A stretch of DNA of 40,578 bases. Origin: Eubacteriaceae bacterium. Lineage in GTDB: Bacteria; Bacillota; Clostridia; Eubacteriales; Anaerofustaceae. The stretch spans positions 1-40,578 of the forward strand of contig JAFXKY010000077.1 in assembly GCA_017531485.1 (NCBI GenBank). The letters run 5' to 3'. The translations under genes were made by a program, and so were the position numbers. Shown here piece after piece: positions 6,550 to 14,022 of this stretch (the first letter of the stretch is position 1; each line of letters starts with the position of its first letter). The notes under the pieces are model-generated. The model did no database searches and was not told the origin of the DNA. It was given only the letters and a program-made list of their open reading frames with translations.

Positions 6550-7427
6550 GATGCGATATAATTCCTGATCGCGAAAGATACTTCTTTTACGTTTTCATCT
6601 TTTAATATAGTGTCGCGATTTGTGTGAATCCTTGAAATGTATTTTCCGAATCTTGAACTGCGGAATGCCGCAAAACATATGGCATTTGGAAAACTGTTGT
6701 CATCCGACATGTATAAAGCATTTTCAAGCGACCTTTCAGTGGATTTTATCCTGCCGCTTTCGCAGAATGATTCTATCTGTTTTCCGGCTTTTTTGAGAGT
6801 GCCTTTGCAGAAAAGCCTTATCTCATCTCCGTCACCGACACAATCGATGTTGAACACTTCCGCCTTTTTATTTATGGTCGTTTTGTAAAAATATGACGAG
6901 CCGATAAGCCCCTTCTCTTCGTTGTCAAAGAGAATAAATGCACAGTTTTTCCTGTTTTCCTCGTCCATTGAGTATAATATTTCCAGCACACTCAATACCC
7001 CTGAGGTGTTGTCGTTGAAATTGTTTTTGTTTGTAAATGTGAACATACTCAATATCATCCCTCCGTACAGTACCAAAAGGGATAATGCGGCATTGATAAG
7101 CCCTGCCGCGGCAGATAAGATGAATATGGGTATCAGTACCGTCATCTGACTCATAAGTGATAAGATAAAACTGTCCGCAAACATTACTATAGGAAATAAC
7201 GACGTGTTCGGCGTGTCATAATGTGCCGTTATGAGATACTTTGCGGCTTCGGCATTCCCGATTATTATGTTTCGTACCGGAATTCCCATGAGATTTGCGG
7301 ATTGTTCATTTGCGGAAAAACCGTCCTTTGTAAGCTCGCTTATAATGAATTCCCTGAAATCCGCTTTCTGCTTTTTCGTGTGTCGTATGATGTATTTTGT
7401 TTTTATTGTTTCTGTAAGCCTGTTCAT
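6534..7427 (-). CDS. M28-family zinc peptidase with an inserted membrane segment
   Basis: This 297-residue protein has the zinc ligand pattern of M28 aminopeptidases: H69-x-D71 (in TAHYDTP), D139 (in FNDNTSG), E170/E171 (in FDNEEKG, general base plus ligand), D195, and a late His in RIHTNRDT near residue 273. Between the first and second ligand lie two hydrophobic stretches (about 80-105 and 108-131) that look like membrane helices inserted in the catalytic domain, which is unusual. It probably cleaves N-terminal residues from peptides, at or in the membrane. Its ATG overlaps the prmC stop by 4 nt (translational coupling), and it is the last gene of a ylbJ-prmC-M28 block. Confidence 0.85.
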   Translation of the reverse strand: MNRLTETIKTKYIIRHTKKQKADFREFIISELTKDGFSANEQSANLMGIPVRNIIIGNAEAAKYLITAHYDTPNTSLFPIVMFADSFILSLMSQMTVLIPIFILSAAAGLINAALSLLVLYGGMILSMFTFTNKNNFNDNTSGVLSVLEILYSMDEENRKNCAFILFDNEEKGLIGSSYFYKTTINKKAEVFNIDCVGDGDEIRLFCKGTLKKAGKQIESFCESGRIKSTERSLENALYMSDDNSFPNAICFAAFRSSRFGKYISRIHTNRDTILKDENVKEVSFAIRNYIASKNRP

Positions 7428-8269
7428 TTCTTTTTCCCAAGAACGACCCTGTCAAGCCCTGCCAGGTCTTTTAATATTTCTGTTTCCGTGAAATTATTTT
7501 TCTCCAATATTTTTTTAACATCTTCTCCCTGAGACCATCCGATCTCGAAAATGATGTAACCGCCTGTACGGAGATAACCTCTGCATTCGTCAGCAATTCT
7601 TTCATAGTAATATAATCCCTCATTGTCCGCTTCAAGGGCGAGATGCGGCTCATATGATAAAATATCCTTTGAGAGAGTTTTCATCTCTTCATAAGAAATG
7701 TAAGGCGGATTTGAGAGGATCATGTCATACATCCCGGTGATATTCTCAAAGAGATCACTTTTCACTACCTCAACATCGCTATTTCCCGGGAAATACTTTT
7801 CTTTGTTGATTTCCGTTACTTCGCAAGCTCCGTCAGATATGTCCGCAAGCGTGAGTGAAATACTTCCCGCATATTTTTTAACGGATAACCCTATGCATCC
7901 GCTTCCACAGCACATATCAAGAACTCTCATTTTTTTTCCGCCGATGATGGAAATGGCTCTTTCAACAAGTGTTTCTGTGTCACTTCTCGGAATAAGTACC
8001 CTTTCATCCACATAAAAATCCATAGACATGAATTCTTTTCTTCCGATAATGTACGCTACAGGCATACTTTCTTTTCTCATAGACAACATCTTGCGGAATC
8101 TTCCCTCTGCCTCAGAAGACAGTTCATCCGCCTGATGAGTTATAATATATATGTTTTCAACTCCGAGAGCTTCGCACATGAGAACTCTTGCGTCCAGGGA
8201 CGGAGAGTCTGAAATATTTTCAAGCTCAGCTGTCGCTTCTCTTAAAATTTCCCTTATCTTCATTTTCAC
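7424..8269 (-). CDS. prmC: Release factor glutamine methyltransferase
   Basis: This 281-residue protein methylates the Gln of the GGQ motif in peptide release factors, using SAM. The SAM-binding DMCCGSGCIG (118-127) and the signature NPPY (187-190) are present. The N-terminal helical release-factor-binding domain and the family length are normal. prfA, often next to prmC, is not adjacent here. The gene overlaps the upstream ylbJ-like gene by 44 nt and the downstream M28 gene by 4 nt. A 16-bp palindrome with core TTTCCCGGGAAA lies inside it (7780-7795). Confidence 0.96.
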   Translation of the reverse strand: MKMKIREILREATAELENISDSPSLDARVLMCEALGVENIYIITHQADELSSEAEGRFRKMLSMRKESMPVAYIIGRKEFMSMDFYVDERVLIPRSDTETLVERAISIIGGKKMRVLDMCCGSGCIGLSVKKYAGSISLTLADISDGACEVTEINKEKYFPGNSDVEVVKSDLFENITGMYDMILSNPPYISYEEMKTLSKDILSYEPHLALEADNEGLYYYERIADECRGYLRTGGYIIFEIGWSQGEDVKKILEKNNFTETEILKDLAGLDRVVLGKKK

Positions 8270-9338
8270 TTTCTGCCTTGAATGATATTACGGTATATAA
8301 AATTATAGTTACCATAAGACTTAAAAGCAAGAAGTTTATTTCACGATAATTAAAATTGCTCCCGTATATCATGGGGGAAAATACTTCCTCGTGAGATGAT
8401 AAAAATATCTTCGAGAGAACAAAGCATATACTTCCACCGATAAATCCGCTGATTAATTTGCAGATGAAAAATTTTCTCACGTCAAGATCTGTTTTCTCTA
8501 TAAAAGACATACACTGAAACATTACGCATACACCGCCGAAACATACCATGAACCCCATAAATGCGATCCGGAGTTCCGGCGATATATTCATCCCCGCGAT
8601 ATCCCGACACCCACTGCTGAGTTCGAGGACGGATAGGAGTAATGATGCAATAACGGTGTTTCCTGAAAACCCACGAAGTATGTTTATAATAATACTGAAT
8701 ATGACGACATAACCACCAACATTGAACGCGGATATAACAGATGAGCTTACACTATTTGTGAATGCAGAAATATATGTGAACTTTTGGCTTGTTTCCTGCA
8801 TTTTTCTACCCGTTCCATTTTTGGGACACGACCTTGAAAACATATACGCTGTTACGATGGGGGTCAGGTAATTTGCGGTGAGAAGAATGAGAGCGGCGGC
8901 AGTATTCCCGAGAAGAGTGCTTCCGATGAAGGACATAATAAATGCAGCGGAGCCGTTTGAACAAAGGATGAGAAGTATCTCCGCATCCTTCTTTCTTATA
9001 TTTCCGCCAAGATATCCTTCGCATATCATCTTCGTCGAAGTGGGATACCCGGACAGTACGGAAATGATATATGAATATTCTCCGCTTTCCACCGAGAGAA
9101 GTTTCGGCACAGCCCCGAACGTCCTTCCGAGTCCGTCGGACACATTTGAGTTTGCGGCAAACGACGACAACACAAAAAACGGAAACAGGCTCGGAAAGAT
9201 GCTGTCTGTGAATAATCGGACTCCTTCGCGTACGCCTTCAGAGCATTTTTCGGGAAATGCCAGTACCGAAATAACCATGATAAAAAATACGGTTCTGATG
9301 ATGAGATCTTTTGATATAATTTTATTCGTGCTTTTCAT
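8226..9338 (-). CDS. ylbJ: YlbJ-like multi-pass membrane protein (nucleoside-recognition/Gate domain)
   Basis: This 370-residue protein has about eight hydrophobic helices. Typical YlbJ features are FPSLFPFFVLSSF near residue 50, LSGYPTSTK near 95, a CSNGSAAFIMSFIG stretch near 130 and a CFGGVCVMFQ motif in the second half. In Bacillus, YlbJ is a sporulation membrane protein made under SigE, but homologues occur in non-sporulating Clostridia, so its presence does not prove sporulation. The ribosome site is weak. It heads the minus-strand block ylbJ-prmC-M28 and is divergent from the AAA+ gene. Confidence 0.85.
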   Translation of the reverse strand: MKSTNKIISKDLIIRTVFFIMVISVLAFPEKCSEGVREGVRLFTDSIFPSLFPFFVLSSFAANSNVSDGLGRTFGAVPKLLSVESGEYSYIISVLSGYPTSTKMICEGYLGGNIRKKDAEILLILCSNGSAAFIMSFIGSTLLGNTAAALILLTANYLTPIVTAYMFSRSCPKNGTGRKMQETSQKFTYISAFTNSVSSSVISAFNVGGYVVIFSIIINILRGFSGNTVIASLLLSVLELSSGCRDIAGMNISPELRIAFMGFMVCFGGVCVMFQCMSFIEKTDLDVRKFFICKLISGFIGGSICFVLSKIFLSSHEEVFSPMIYGSNFNYREINFLLLSLMVTIILYTVISFKAESENEDKGNFKRSDS

Positions 9339-9404
9339 ACTACATTTTATTTCTATGAAGACTAATTATCACAAAAATATATGGGAAATGTTTTTAAATT
9401 ATGG

Positions 9405-9410
9405 TACAAT
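9405..9410 (+). promoter_or_regulatory. Extended -10 element for the AAA+ gene
   Basis: TGG-TACAAT, an extended -10, lies 27 nt before the ATG at 9437. No consensus -35 is seen at 17 nt, which is typical for extended -10 promoters. Confidence 0.55.
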
Positions 9411-9436
9411 ACCAAAAGACCATTCAGGAGAAAACT

Positions 9437-10807
9437 ATGTCACAGAAACAAATAAGATCAACTCTGAATACCTTTTTCGAACTTTGCGACAAACTTGAAA
9501 GTAAGGGCCTTTTTACCCCCACCGCAGACCATCATCTCAGAGATTATGCGAAGCTTGAGTTTTTGAAATATCTCATGCATCTGACAGAAGGCGGAAAAGT
9601 GAATGTCAACGAGATGTATTTCATCAATGAAAACCTCGGATATGATTTCAACACAAAAGCCCTTAAAAACATATACGATACGATGATCGACGGGAAGGAT
9701 TATAAAAACTATATCCCCGAGACCCTTAAACTTCTCATCAAGAACGACAAGGAAAGCAGTTCATCTACAGCAAAACTTCTCGTTGATATTTACCGCAATC
9801 TCGGAATATGCTATACCGCCTGCGATAACGTTGCGGGAGAAGATCAGGTGTATAAGCTGACAGAATACGTACTTCTTCTTCAGAACTATATCGAAGACGA
9901 CCTTCCAAGGGCACAGACTTCTTCCGGAGACTTTTCTGATTCAGCGAAAAATACTTCCGAAGCGGGAAATACTGCCCCTGAGAAAACCACAGAAGAGCTT
10001 TTAAATGAGCTGAACGAACTTGTTGGTCTTGAAAACGTAAAAAAGGACGTCAACAGCCTCGTAAATCTTATCAAAGTAAGAAAACTCCGCAAGGAGAGGG
10101 GAATAAAAGAGATCGATATGTCACTGCATATGGTGTTCTCCGGAAATCCGGGAACAGGCAAAACGACGGTGGCAAGACTTCTTTCCGAAATTTATCGCTC
10201 GATCGGACTTCTTCCGAAAGGACATCTTGTGGAAACAGACAGAAGCGGGCTTGTTGCAGGATATGTCGGACAGACAGCTCTGAAAACAAAGGAAGTTATA
10301 AATTCCGCTCTCGGCGGCGTGCTTTTTATTGATGAAGCATACGCCCTGACAGAGAACCGCGGTGAAAATGATTTCGGCGGAGAAGCAATCGACACTCTTC
10401 TCAAAGCTATGGAAGACAACCGTGATGACCTCATCGTCATCGTCGCAGGATATCCGGATCTGATGGACGGATTCGTCTGTTCAAACCCCGGTTTGCGTTC
10501 AAGGTTCAATAAATATATTTATTTCCCGGATTATTCCCCGGAAGAACTTGTAGCGATGCTTAAAATGCGTTGCGGCAAAGGAGATTATATTTTAAGTCCG
10601 GAAGCTGAAGAATACGCAAGGGAATTTTTCATTAAACGCGTTGAGAACAAGCCTGAAAATTTTGCCAACGGAAGAGATGTGCGTAACTTCTTTGAAAAGG
10701 CTGCTGTCAATCAGGCAGACCGACTTGCGGCGATAATCGACGGAGAAATTACCGACGAAGTATTAAAAACTCTCGAAAAGAGCGATCTGGAAAACATCGA
10801 GTTGTAA
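9437..10807 (+). CDS. AAA+ ATPase of the CbxX/SpoVK family
   Basis: This 456-residue protein has a Walker A GNPGTGKTT (about 236-244), a Walker B VLFIDEA (about 295-301), a sensor-1 IVAGY and an Arg-finger segment NPGLRSRF. These place it with CbxX/CfqX, SpoVK and the EccA-type ATPases, ring machines that remodel protein complexes. The first ~150 residues form a separate helical domain (TerB-like in flavour, uncertain), joined by an acidic Ser/Glu-rich linker. I start at 9437 because AGGAG (9426-9430) precedes it. The ATG at 9401 lies inside the promoter. The client protein cannot be inferred: no Rubisco, type VII secretion or sporulation cluster is nearby. It converges on tyrS. Confidence 0.88.
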   Translation: MSQKQIRSTLNTFFELCDKLESKGLFTPTADHHLRDYAKLEFLKYLMHLTEGGKVNVNEMYFINENLGYDFNTKALKNIYDTMIDGKDYKNYIPETLKLLIKNDKESSSSTAKLLVDIYRNLGICYTACDNVAGEDQVYKLTEYVLLLQNYIEDDLPRAQTSSGDFSDSAKNTSEAGNTAPEKTTEELLNELNELVGLENVKKDVNSLVNLIKVRKLRKERGIKEIDMSLHMVFSGNPGTGKTTVARLLSEIYRSIGLLPKGHLVETDRSGLVAGYVGQTALKTKEVINSALGGVLFIDEAYALTENRGENDFGGEAIDTLLKAMEDNRDDLIVIVAGYPDLMDGFVCSNPGLRSRFNKYIYFPDYSPEELVAMLKMRCGKGDYILSPEAEEYAREFFIKRVENKPENFANGRDVRNFFEKAAVNQADRLAAIIDGEITDEVLKTLEKSDLENIEL

Positions 10808-10862
10808 ATAAGGAAATATGAGGGAAATATTATTTTCCCGAAATTCAATACAAATTAAAAAC

Positions 10863-10894
10863 GGCTGTCCCCAATTTGGGACAGCCTTGTTTTT
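10863..10894. terminator. Bidirectional terminator between AAA+ gene and tyrS
   Basis: A perfect 9-bp stem GGCTGTCCC/GGGACAGCC (10863-10871 with 10878-10886) has A-rich sequence on the left and TTGTTTTT on the right. It serves two converging genes. Confidence 0.85.
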
Positions 10895-10897
10895 CGC

Positions 10898-12121
10898 TTA
10901 GATAAGCACTTTGTGGAATACTTTCTTGCCTTTTTTGATCTTGATGGAATTTGTGAGAGCTTCTTTTGAAACGCTCTGGTCGATAGATTCTACCTTTTCT
11001 CCGTCGATGGCGATGCCGCCCTGTGTGATGAGTCTTCTTGCTTCTGATTTTGAAGCCGCAAGACCTGTTACGACCAAAAGATCCATAATTCCGATCACGC
11101 CGTCTGTAAGGTCTGTTTCGGAAAGAGTTGTTGTGGGCATATTGGAATCGTCATCTCCGCCGGCGAAGAGTGCGAGAGCAGCCTGTTTTGCCTTGTCAGC
11201 TTCTTCTTTGCCGTGGACGAGAGTTGTGAGTTCGTAAGCGAGGATCTCTTTTGCTTTGTTCAGGTCAGCGCCTTCCCAGCTTTCCATTTTTTCAACTTCT
11301 TCGAGAGGAACGAATGTGAGCATTCTGATGCATTTGAGAACATCTCCGTCACCTACGTTTCTCCAGTACTGATAGAATTCGAACGGAGAAGTTTTGTTCG
11401 GATCGAGCCATACTGCACCGTTTGCTGTCTTACCCATCTTCTTGCCTTCTGAGTTCATGAGAAGAGTGATCGTCATTGCGTAAGCATCTTCGCCGAGTTT
11501 CTTTCTGATGAGCTCTGTACCTGCGAGCATATTGCTCCACTGGTCATCTCCGCCGAACTGCATATTGCAGCCGTATTTCTGGAAAAGGTAATAAAAATCA
11601 TATGCCTGCATGATCATGTAGTTGAATTCAAGGAATGACAGACCTTTTTCCATTCTCTGTTTGTAGCATTCGGCTCTGAGCATGTTATTTACTGAGAAGC
11701 ATGCGCCAACTTCACGAAGAAGTTCAACGTAGTTAAGACCGAGGAGCCAGTCTGCGTTGTTTACTGCGATTGCAGCATTTTCGCCTTCAAAATCGATGAA
11801 TCTTGACATCTGAACCTTGAAACATTCGCAGTTGTGATCGATAGTTTCCTTTGTCATCATCGTTCTCATGTCGGTTCTGCCTGACGGGTCGCCGATGTGG
11901 CCTGTTCCGCCGCCGAGAAGGACTACAGGACGGTTTCCTGCCATCTGAAGACGCTTCATAAGGCATAAAGCCATGAAGTGACCTACGTGGAGTGAGTCAG
12001 CTGTCGGGTCGAAGCCGATATAAAACGTTGCTTTTCCGTTATTTACAAGCTCTTTGATCTCTTCTTCATCGGTAACCTGGGCAATAAGTCCTCTTGCTAC
12101 CAGTTCATCATAAATTTTCAT
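10898..12121 (-). CDS. tyrS: Tyrosyl-tRNA synthetase
   Basis: This 407-residue class I synthetase charges tRNA-Tyr in the cytoplasm. The N-terminal Rossmann domain has the HIGH-type HVGH in [12 protein letters not shown], and the KMSKS-type loop reads KMGKT. The C-terminal ~65 residues form the S4-like RNA-binding domain ([19 protein letters not shown]). AAGGAGG precedes the ATG. The gene is monocistronic and preceded by a tyrosine T-box leader with its own promoter, so expression should rise when tRNA-Tyr is uncharged. Confidence 0.98.
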   Translation of the reverse strand: MKIYDELVARGLIAQVTDEEEIKELVNNGKATFYIGFDPTADSLHVGHFMALCLMKRLQMAGNRPVVLLGGGTGHIGDPSGRTDMRTMMTKETIDHNCECFKVQMSRFIDFEGENAAIAVNNADWLLGLNYVELLREVGACFSVNNMLRAECYKQRMEKGLSFLEFNYMIMQAYDFYYLFQKYGCNMQFGGDDQWSNMLAGTELIRKKLGEDAYAMTITLLMNSEGKKMGKTANGAVWLDPNKTSPFEFYQYWRNVGDGDVLKCIRMLTFVPLEEVEKMESWEGADLNKAKEILAYELTTLVHGKEEADKAKQAALALFAGGDDDSNMPTTTLSETDLTDGVIGIMDLLVVTGLAASKSEARRLITQGGIAIDGEKVESIDQSVSKEALTNSIKIKKGKKVFHKVLI

Positions 12122-12417
12122 GATATTTCCTCCTTAAAATGAAAAAATCCTCTGTAGACCATGCTACAGAGGGCAAAATATGCGGTACCACCTCATAAAA
12201 CGGATATTCCTCGCGGAAATACCCCTCAGTGAGTATATAACTCGCGGCTGTAACGTACCGAAAACGTCTTTCCCTACTAAAATCCCTTAAATAAGCCATT
12301 TTTCAGAAAAGAAACTCGGGAGTGTATTCATAATTCCTCACTTTAGCCCTCTCACCCACCGGACATTCTCTGGAAAGTCAGGGAAAAACTACTTCTCTCC
12401 GTCAAAGTTTTTAATAT
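12122..12417 (-). promoter_or_regulatory. T-box riboswitch leader (tyrosine) of tyrS
   Basis: Read on the minus strand, the leader carries the conserved T-box AGGTGGTACCGC (12182-12193), an upstream AGAGAAGTAG segment, a GGGTGAGAGGG segment, and a specifier region with TAC, a Tyr codon (12324-12326). A terminator follows: a 9-bp stem 12149-12157/12164-12172 with a T run on the minus strand (12142-12147). Uncharged tRNA-Tyr is expected to stabilise the antiterminator and let tyrS be transcribed. The exact specifier position is inferred from the gene context. Confidence 0.93.
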
Positions 12418-12423
12418 GGGGGT

Positions 12424-12452
12424 ATTGTAGCATAAAAAAGTGGGATAATCAA
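12424..12452 (-). promoter_or_regulatory. tyrS promoter
   Basis: On the minus strand TTGATT (12447-12452) and TACAAT (12424-12429) are separated by 17 nt, with TGC just before the -10. Transcription would start near 12417, at the beginning of the T-box leader. Confidence 0.75.
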
Positions 12453-13805
12453 GACATTTTTTGTATTATACCTCATATTTTAGCGGATAGATTCAATTTT
12501 TACCCAATTACCACCCATCCATTGTCGGACAACGTCTGAAGATCCTCTGATTTGGGGGAAATGAAGATGAGGTTATTAAAATAATGACAATGTAAAGATT
12601 ACAGAACATATCGCAAGACAATGTAATGACATTGTGTGTCAGTGCAATATCATTACATCGTAATAACATAGTATTGATAATACATACATTATGTATGCGA
12701 ATTGCACATATATTATAATGACATCGTAATGATAAAAATATGGGTTTGCGGTGAAATTTAGCGAAAAATCATGTCCGGGAACGGTTTTTGATGTTTTTTT
12801 TTGATCCTCTGAGAGCATGATTCGGCGAGTAAAAAGTGCCCGGTATAGTGTGTGGAATGGGTCTGATCCGAGTGGGGAAATTGGTACTATAATATGTGCT
12901 TACGACCACCCGTCGATGGGGTTGGAAAGAGCTGTTTTTACAGATGTCTGACAGCAGATTTTACTGCTCCGGAATCGGTGACTTTGAATCGATTAAGGAC
13001 ATGAATGGGAAATTCAGATCCTGATATGAATGTGGAAATATATGGTGCTGCGTGATGCTGTATCTGGGCTGTATGAACGGCGGAAGATACAGTATTGACT
13101 TTTTTACGTCAAAAATACGATGCAAAACCTGATTTGTTTTTTTATTTCTGCCATTTATATGCTTAAAAAGTGGGTGTCCCAAAATTGGTTAAGTAATAAA
13201 TATGGCTTTTTTAAGCGAAAAAATGATGTTTATTGTTTTTGATTTCCTTTTTTACTCGTCCGGGCCGAATATTGTCGTCAGATCGACCTGGAATCATGCT
13301 TGGGAAGTGCGTAAAGGGCATAAAAACGATCAATGGGAAATAAGTGGGAAATAATATTTCCAGAGTTTTTTCATGTGTGTGATCAGAGTCAGATGCGTGG
13401 CTAAGGCGGGCGTCGCAGAGGTATTGGAGTGAGGGGGTGAGAGGGGGCTGAACGTCGTCGCCGATACCCTGCGTAGCGTGTCCGGATCATCATTCTGCAG
13501 AAGGTTGTGTCAGGCTCGGGAGAGGATAGATATCGGCCCTTTCAAAGGGCTGAAAATATCGATTCATTCAACCCGGGAATTGACGTTGCTTGACGCGTCG
13601 CTATGCTTACGATTTCAGGGGGCAGGTGTTCTTTGCAGAGAATGTCATTCGTTGTGTCTTACAAACAGATATAACACAAAGTAATAATGCGTGCTTTAAC
13701 GATGCGCACCTTTTAGATTTATTCAAGTGTCGATCCCGGCATGTTGTATGCTCGCGGAGAAAACAGTAAAAACATTGGTTTAAAAATTGAATGTATACAA
13801 AATTT
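12453..13805. other. About 1.35 kb with no credible gene
   Basis: The longest frames here are under 80 codons, lack ribosome sites and show no protein-like composition. What can be seen: a cluster of TAATGACA/ATTACATCGTAAT-type words at 12582-12735; a 15-base near-palindrome CATACATTATGTATG (12683-12697); a TATAAT (12888-12893) without a clear -35; an 8-bp inverted repeat (13058-13065 with 13085-13092); a palindrome GGAAATAATATTTCC (13347-13361); and GCCCTTTCAAAGGGC near 13535-13549. It could be a decayed gene region or hold an unrecognised RNA. Confidence 0.5.
12582..12735. repeat. Cluster of short TAATGACA/AATGTAATGA-type words
   Basis: TAATGACAATGTAA (12582-12595), AATGTAATGACATTGT (about 12620-12635), ATCATTACATCGTAAT (about 12649-12664) and TAATGACATCGTAATGAT (about 12716-12733) occur within 155 nt and resemble each other in both orientations. 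The same words occur at 4846-4888. They look like repeated binding sites or a decayed palindromic repeat. I do not recognise the family. Confidence 0.45.
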
Positions 13806-13809
13806 CCTT

Positions 13810-13876
13810 TCCGATCTTTTGTTTTCGCTGCAAAAAAGTTTTTTTTGTTTTCGGTGCAAAAAAAGTTGCGATCGGA
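13810..13876 (+). repeat. Tandem 24-25 bp direct repeat upstream of the adhesin promoter
   Basis: Two near-identical units, 13817-13840 and 13843-13867, differ by one substitution (GCTGC to GGTGC) and one extra A. An inverted heptamer TCCGATC (13810-13816) and GATCGGA (13870-13876) flanks the pair. The second unit and the right arm overlap the -35 (13866-13871). This arrangement fits an operator. The regulator is unknown. Confidence 0.65.
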
Positions 13877-13894
13877 GTCATTTTATGGTAACAT
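13866..13894 (+). promoter_or_regulatory. Promoter of the giant adhesin gene
   Basis: TTGCGA (13866-13871), a 17-nt spacer and TAACAT (13889-13894) form a good sigma-A promoter, with TGG before the -10. It predicts a leader of about 120 nt containing a CCCC-TTCG-GGGG mini-hairpin near 13974-13985. Confidence 0.7.
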
Positions 13895-14022
13895 GTTTTT
13901 GCATAAAATTCAGGGTGGGGGAGACTGTGTCCTCACGCGTACGCGCACGTACGTAATTACACAAGACATTCACCCCTTCGGGGATGACATACAAATGAAC
14001 GTGGAAGAGAGGAAATTATAAC

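Noticed and set aside
6047..6561. Several open frames of 60-150 codons on both strands around 6.0-6.6 kb
   Set aside because: They run through the GC-rich hairpin element and tRNA 3' region, have Arg/Pro/Ala-rich low-complexity translations, mutually overlap in many frames and lack ribosome sites.
8226..9338. Evidence for sporulation from ylbJ and the SpoVK-like AAA+ gene
   Set aside because: Both families also occur in non-sporulating Clostridia, and no other sporulation gene is in the window.
12108..12299. Minus-strand frame of 63 codons upstream of tyrS
   Set aside because: It lies wholly within the T-box leader, and conserved RNA motifs explain the sequence.
12961..13182. Minus-strand frame of 73 codons in the gene-free region
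   Set aside because: No ribosome site and no recognisable composition; conservation could not be assessed.
13150..13190. GGGTGTCCCAAAATTGG-type stretch suggesting an insertion-sequence end
   Set aside because: No matching inverted partner or transposase fragment was found nearby, so an insertion sequence cannot be supported.
13478..13684. Plus-strand frame of 68 codons with CRRLCQARERID-like start
   Set aside because: No ribosome site; Arg/Cys-rich random-looking translation.
13995..14021. Mini-frame MNVEERKL ending two bases before the adhesin start
   Set aside because: It could be a leader peptide, but its own ribosome site is absent, and its last codons are simply the adhesin's ribosome-binding region.
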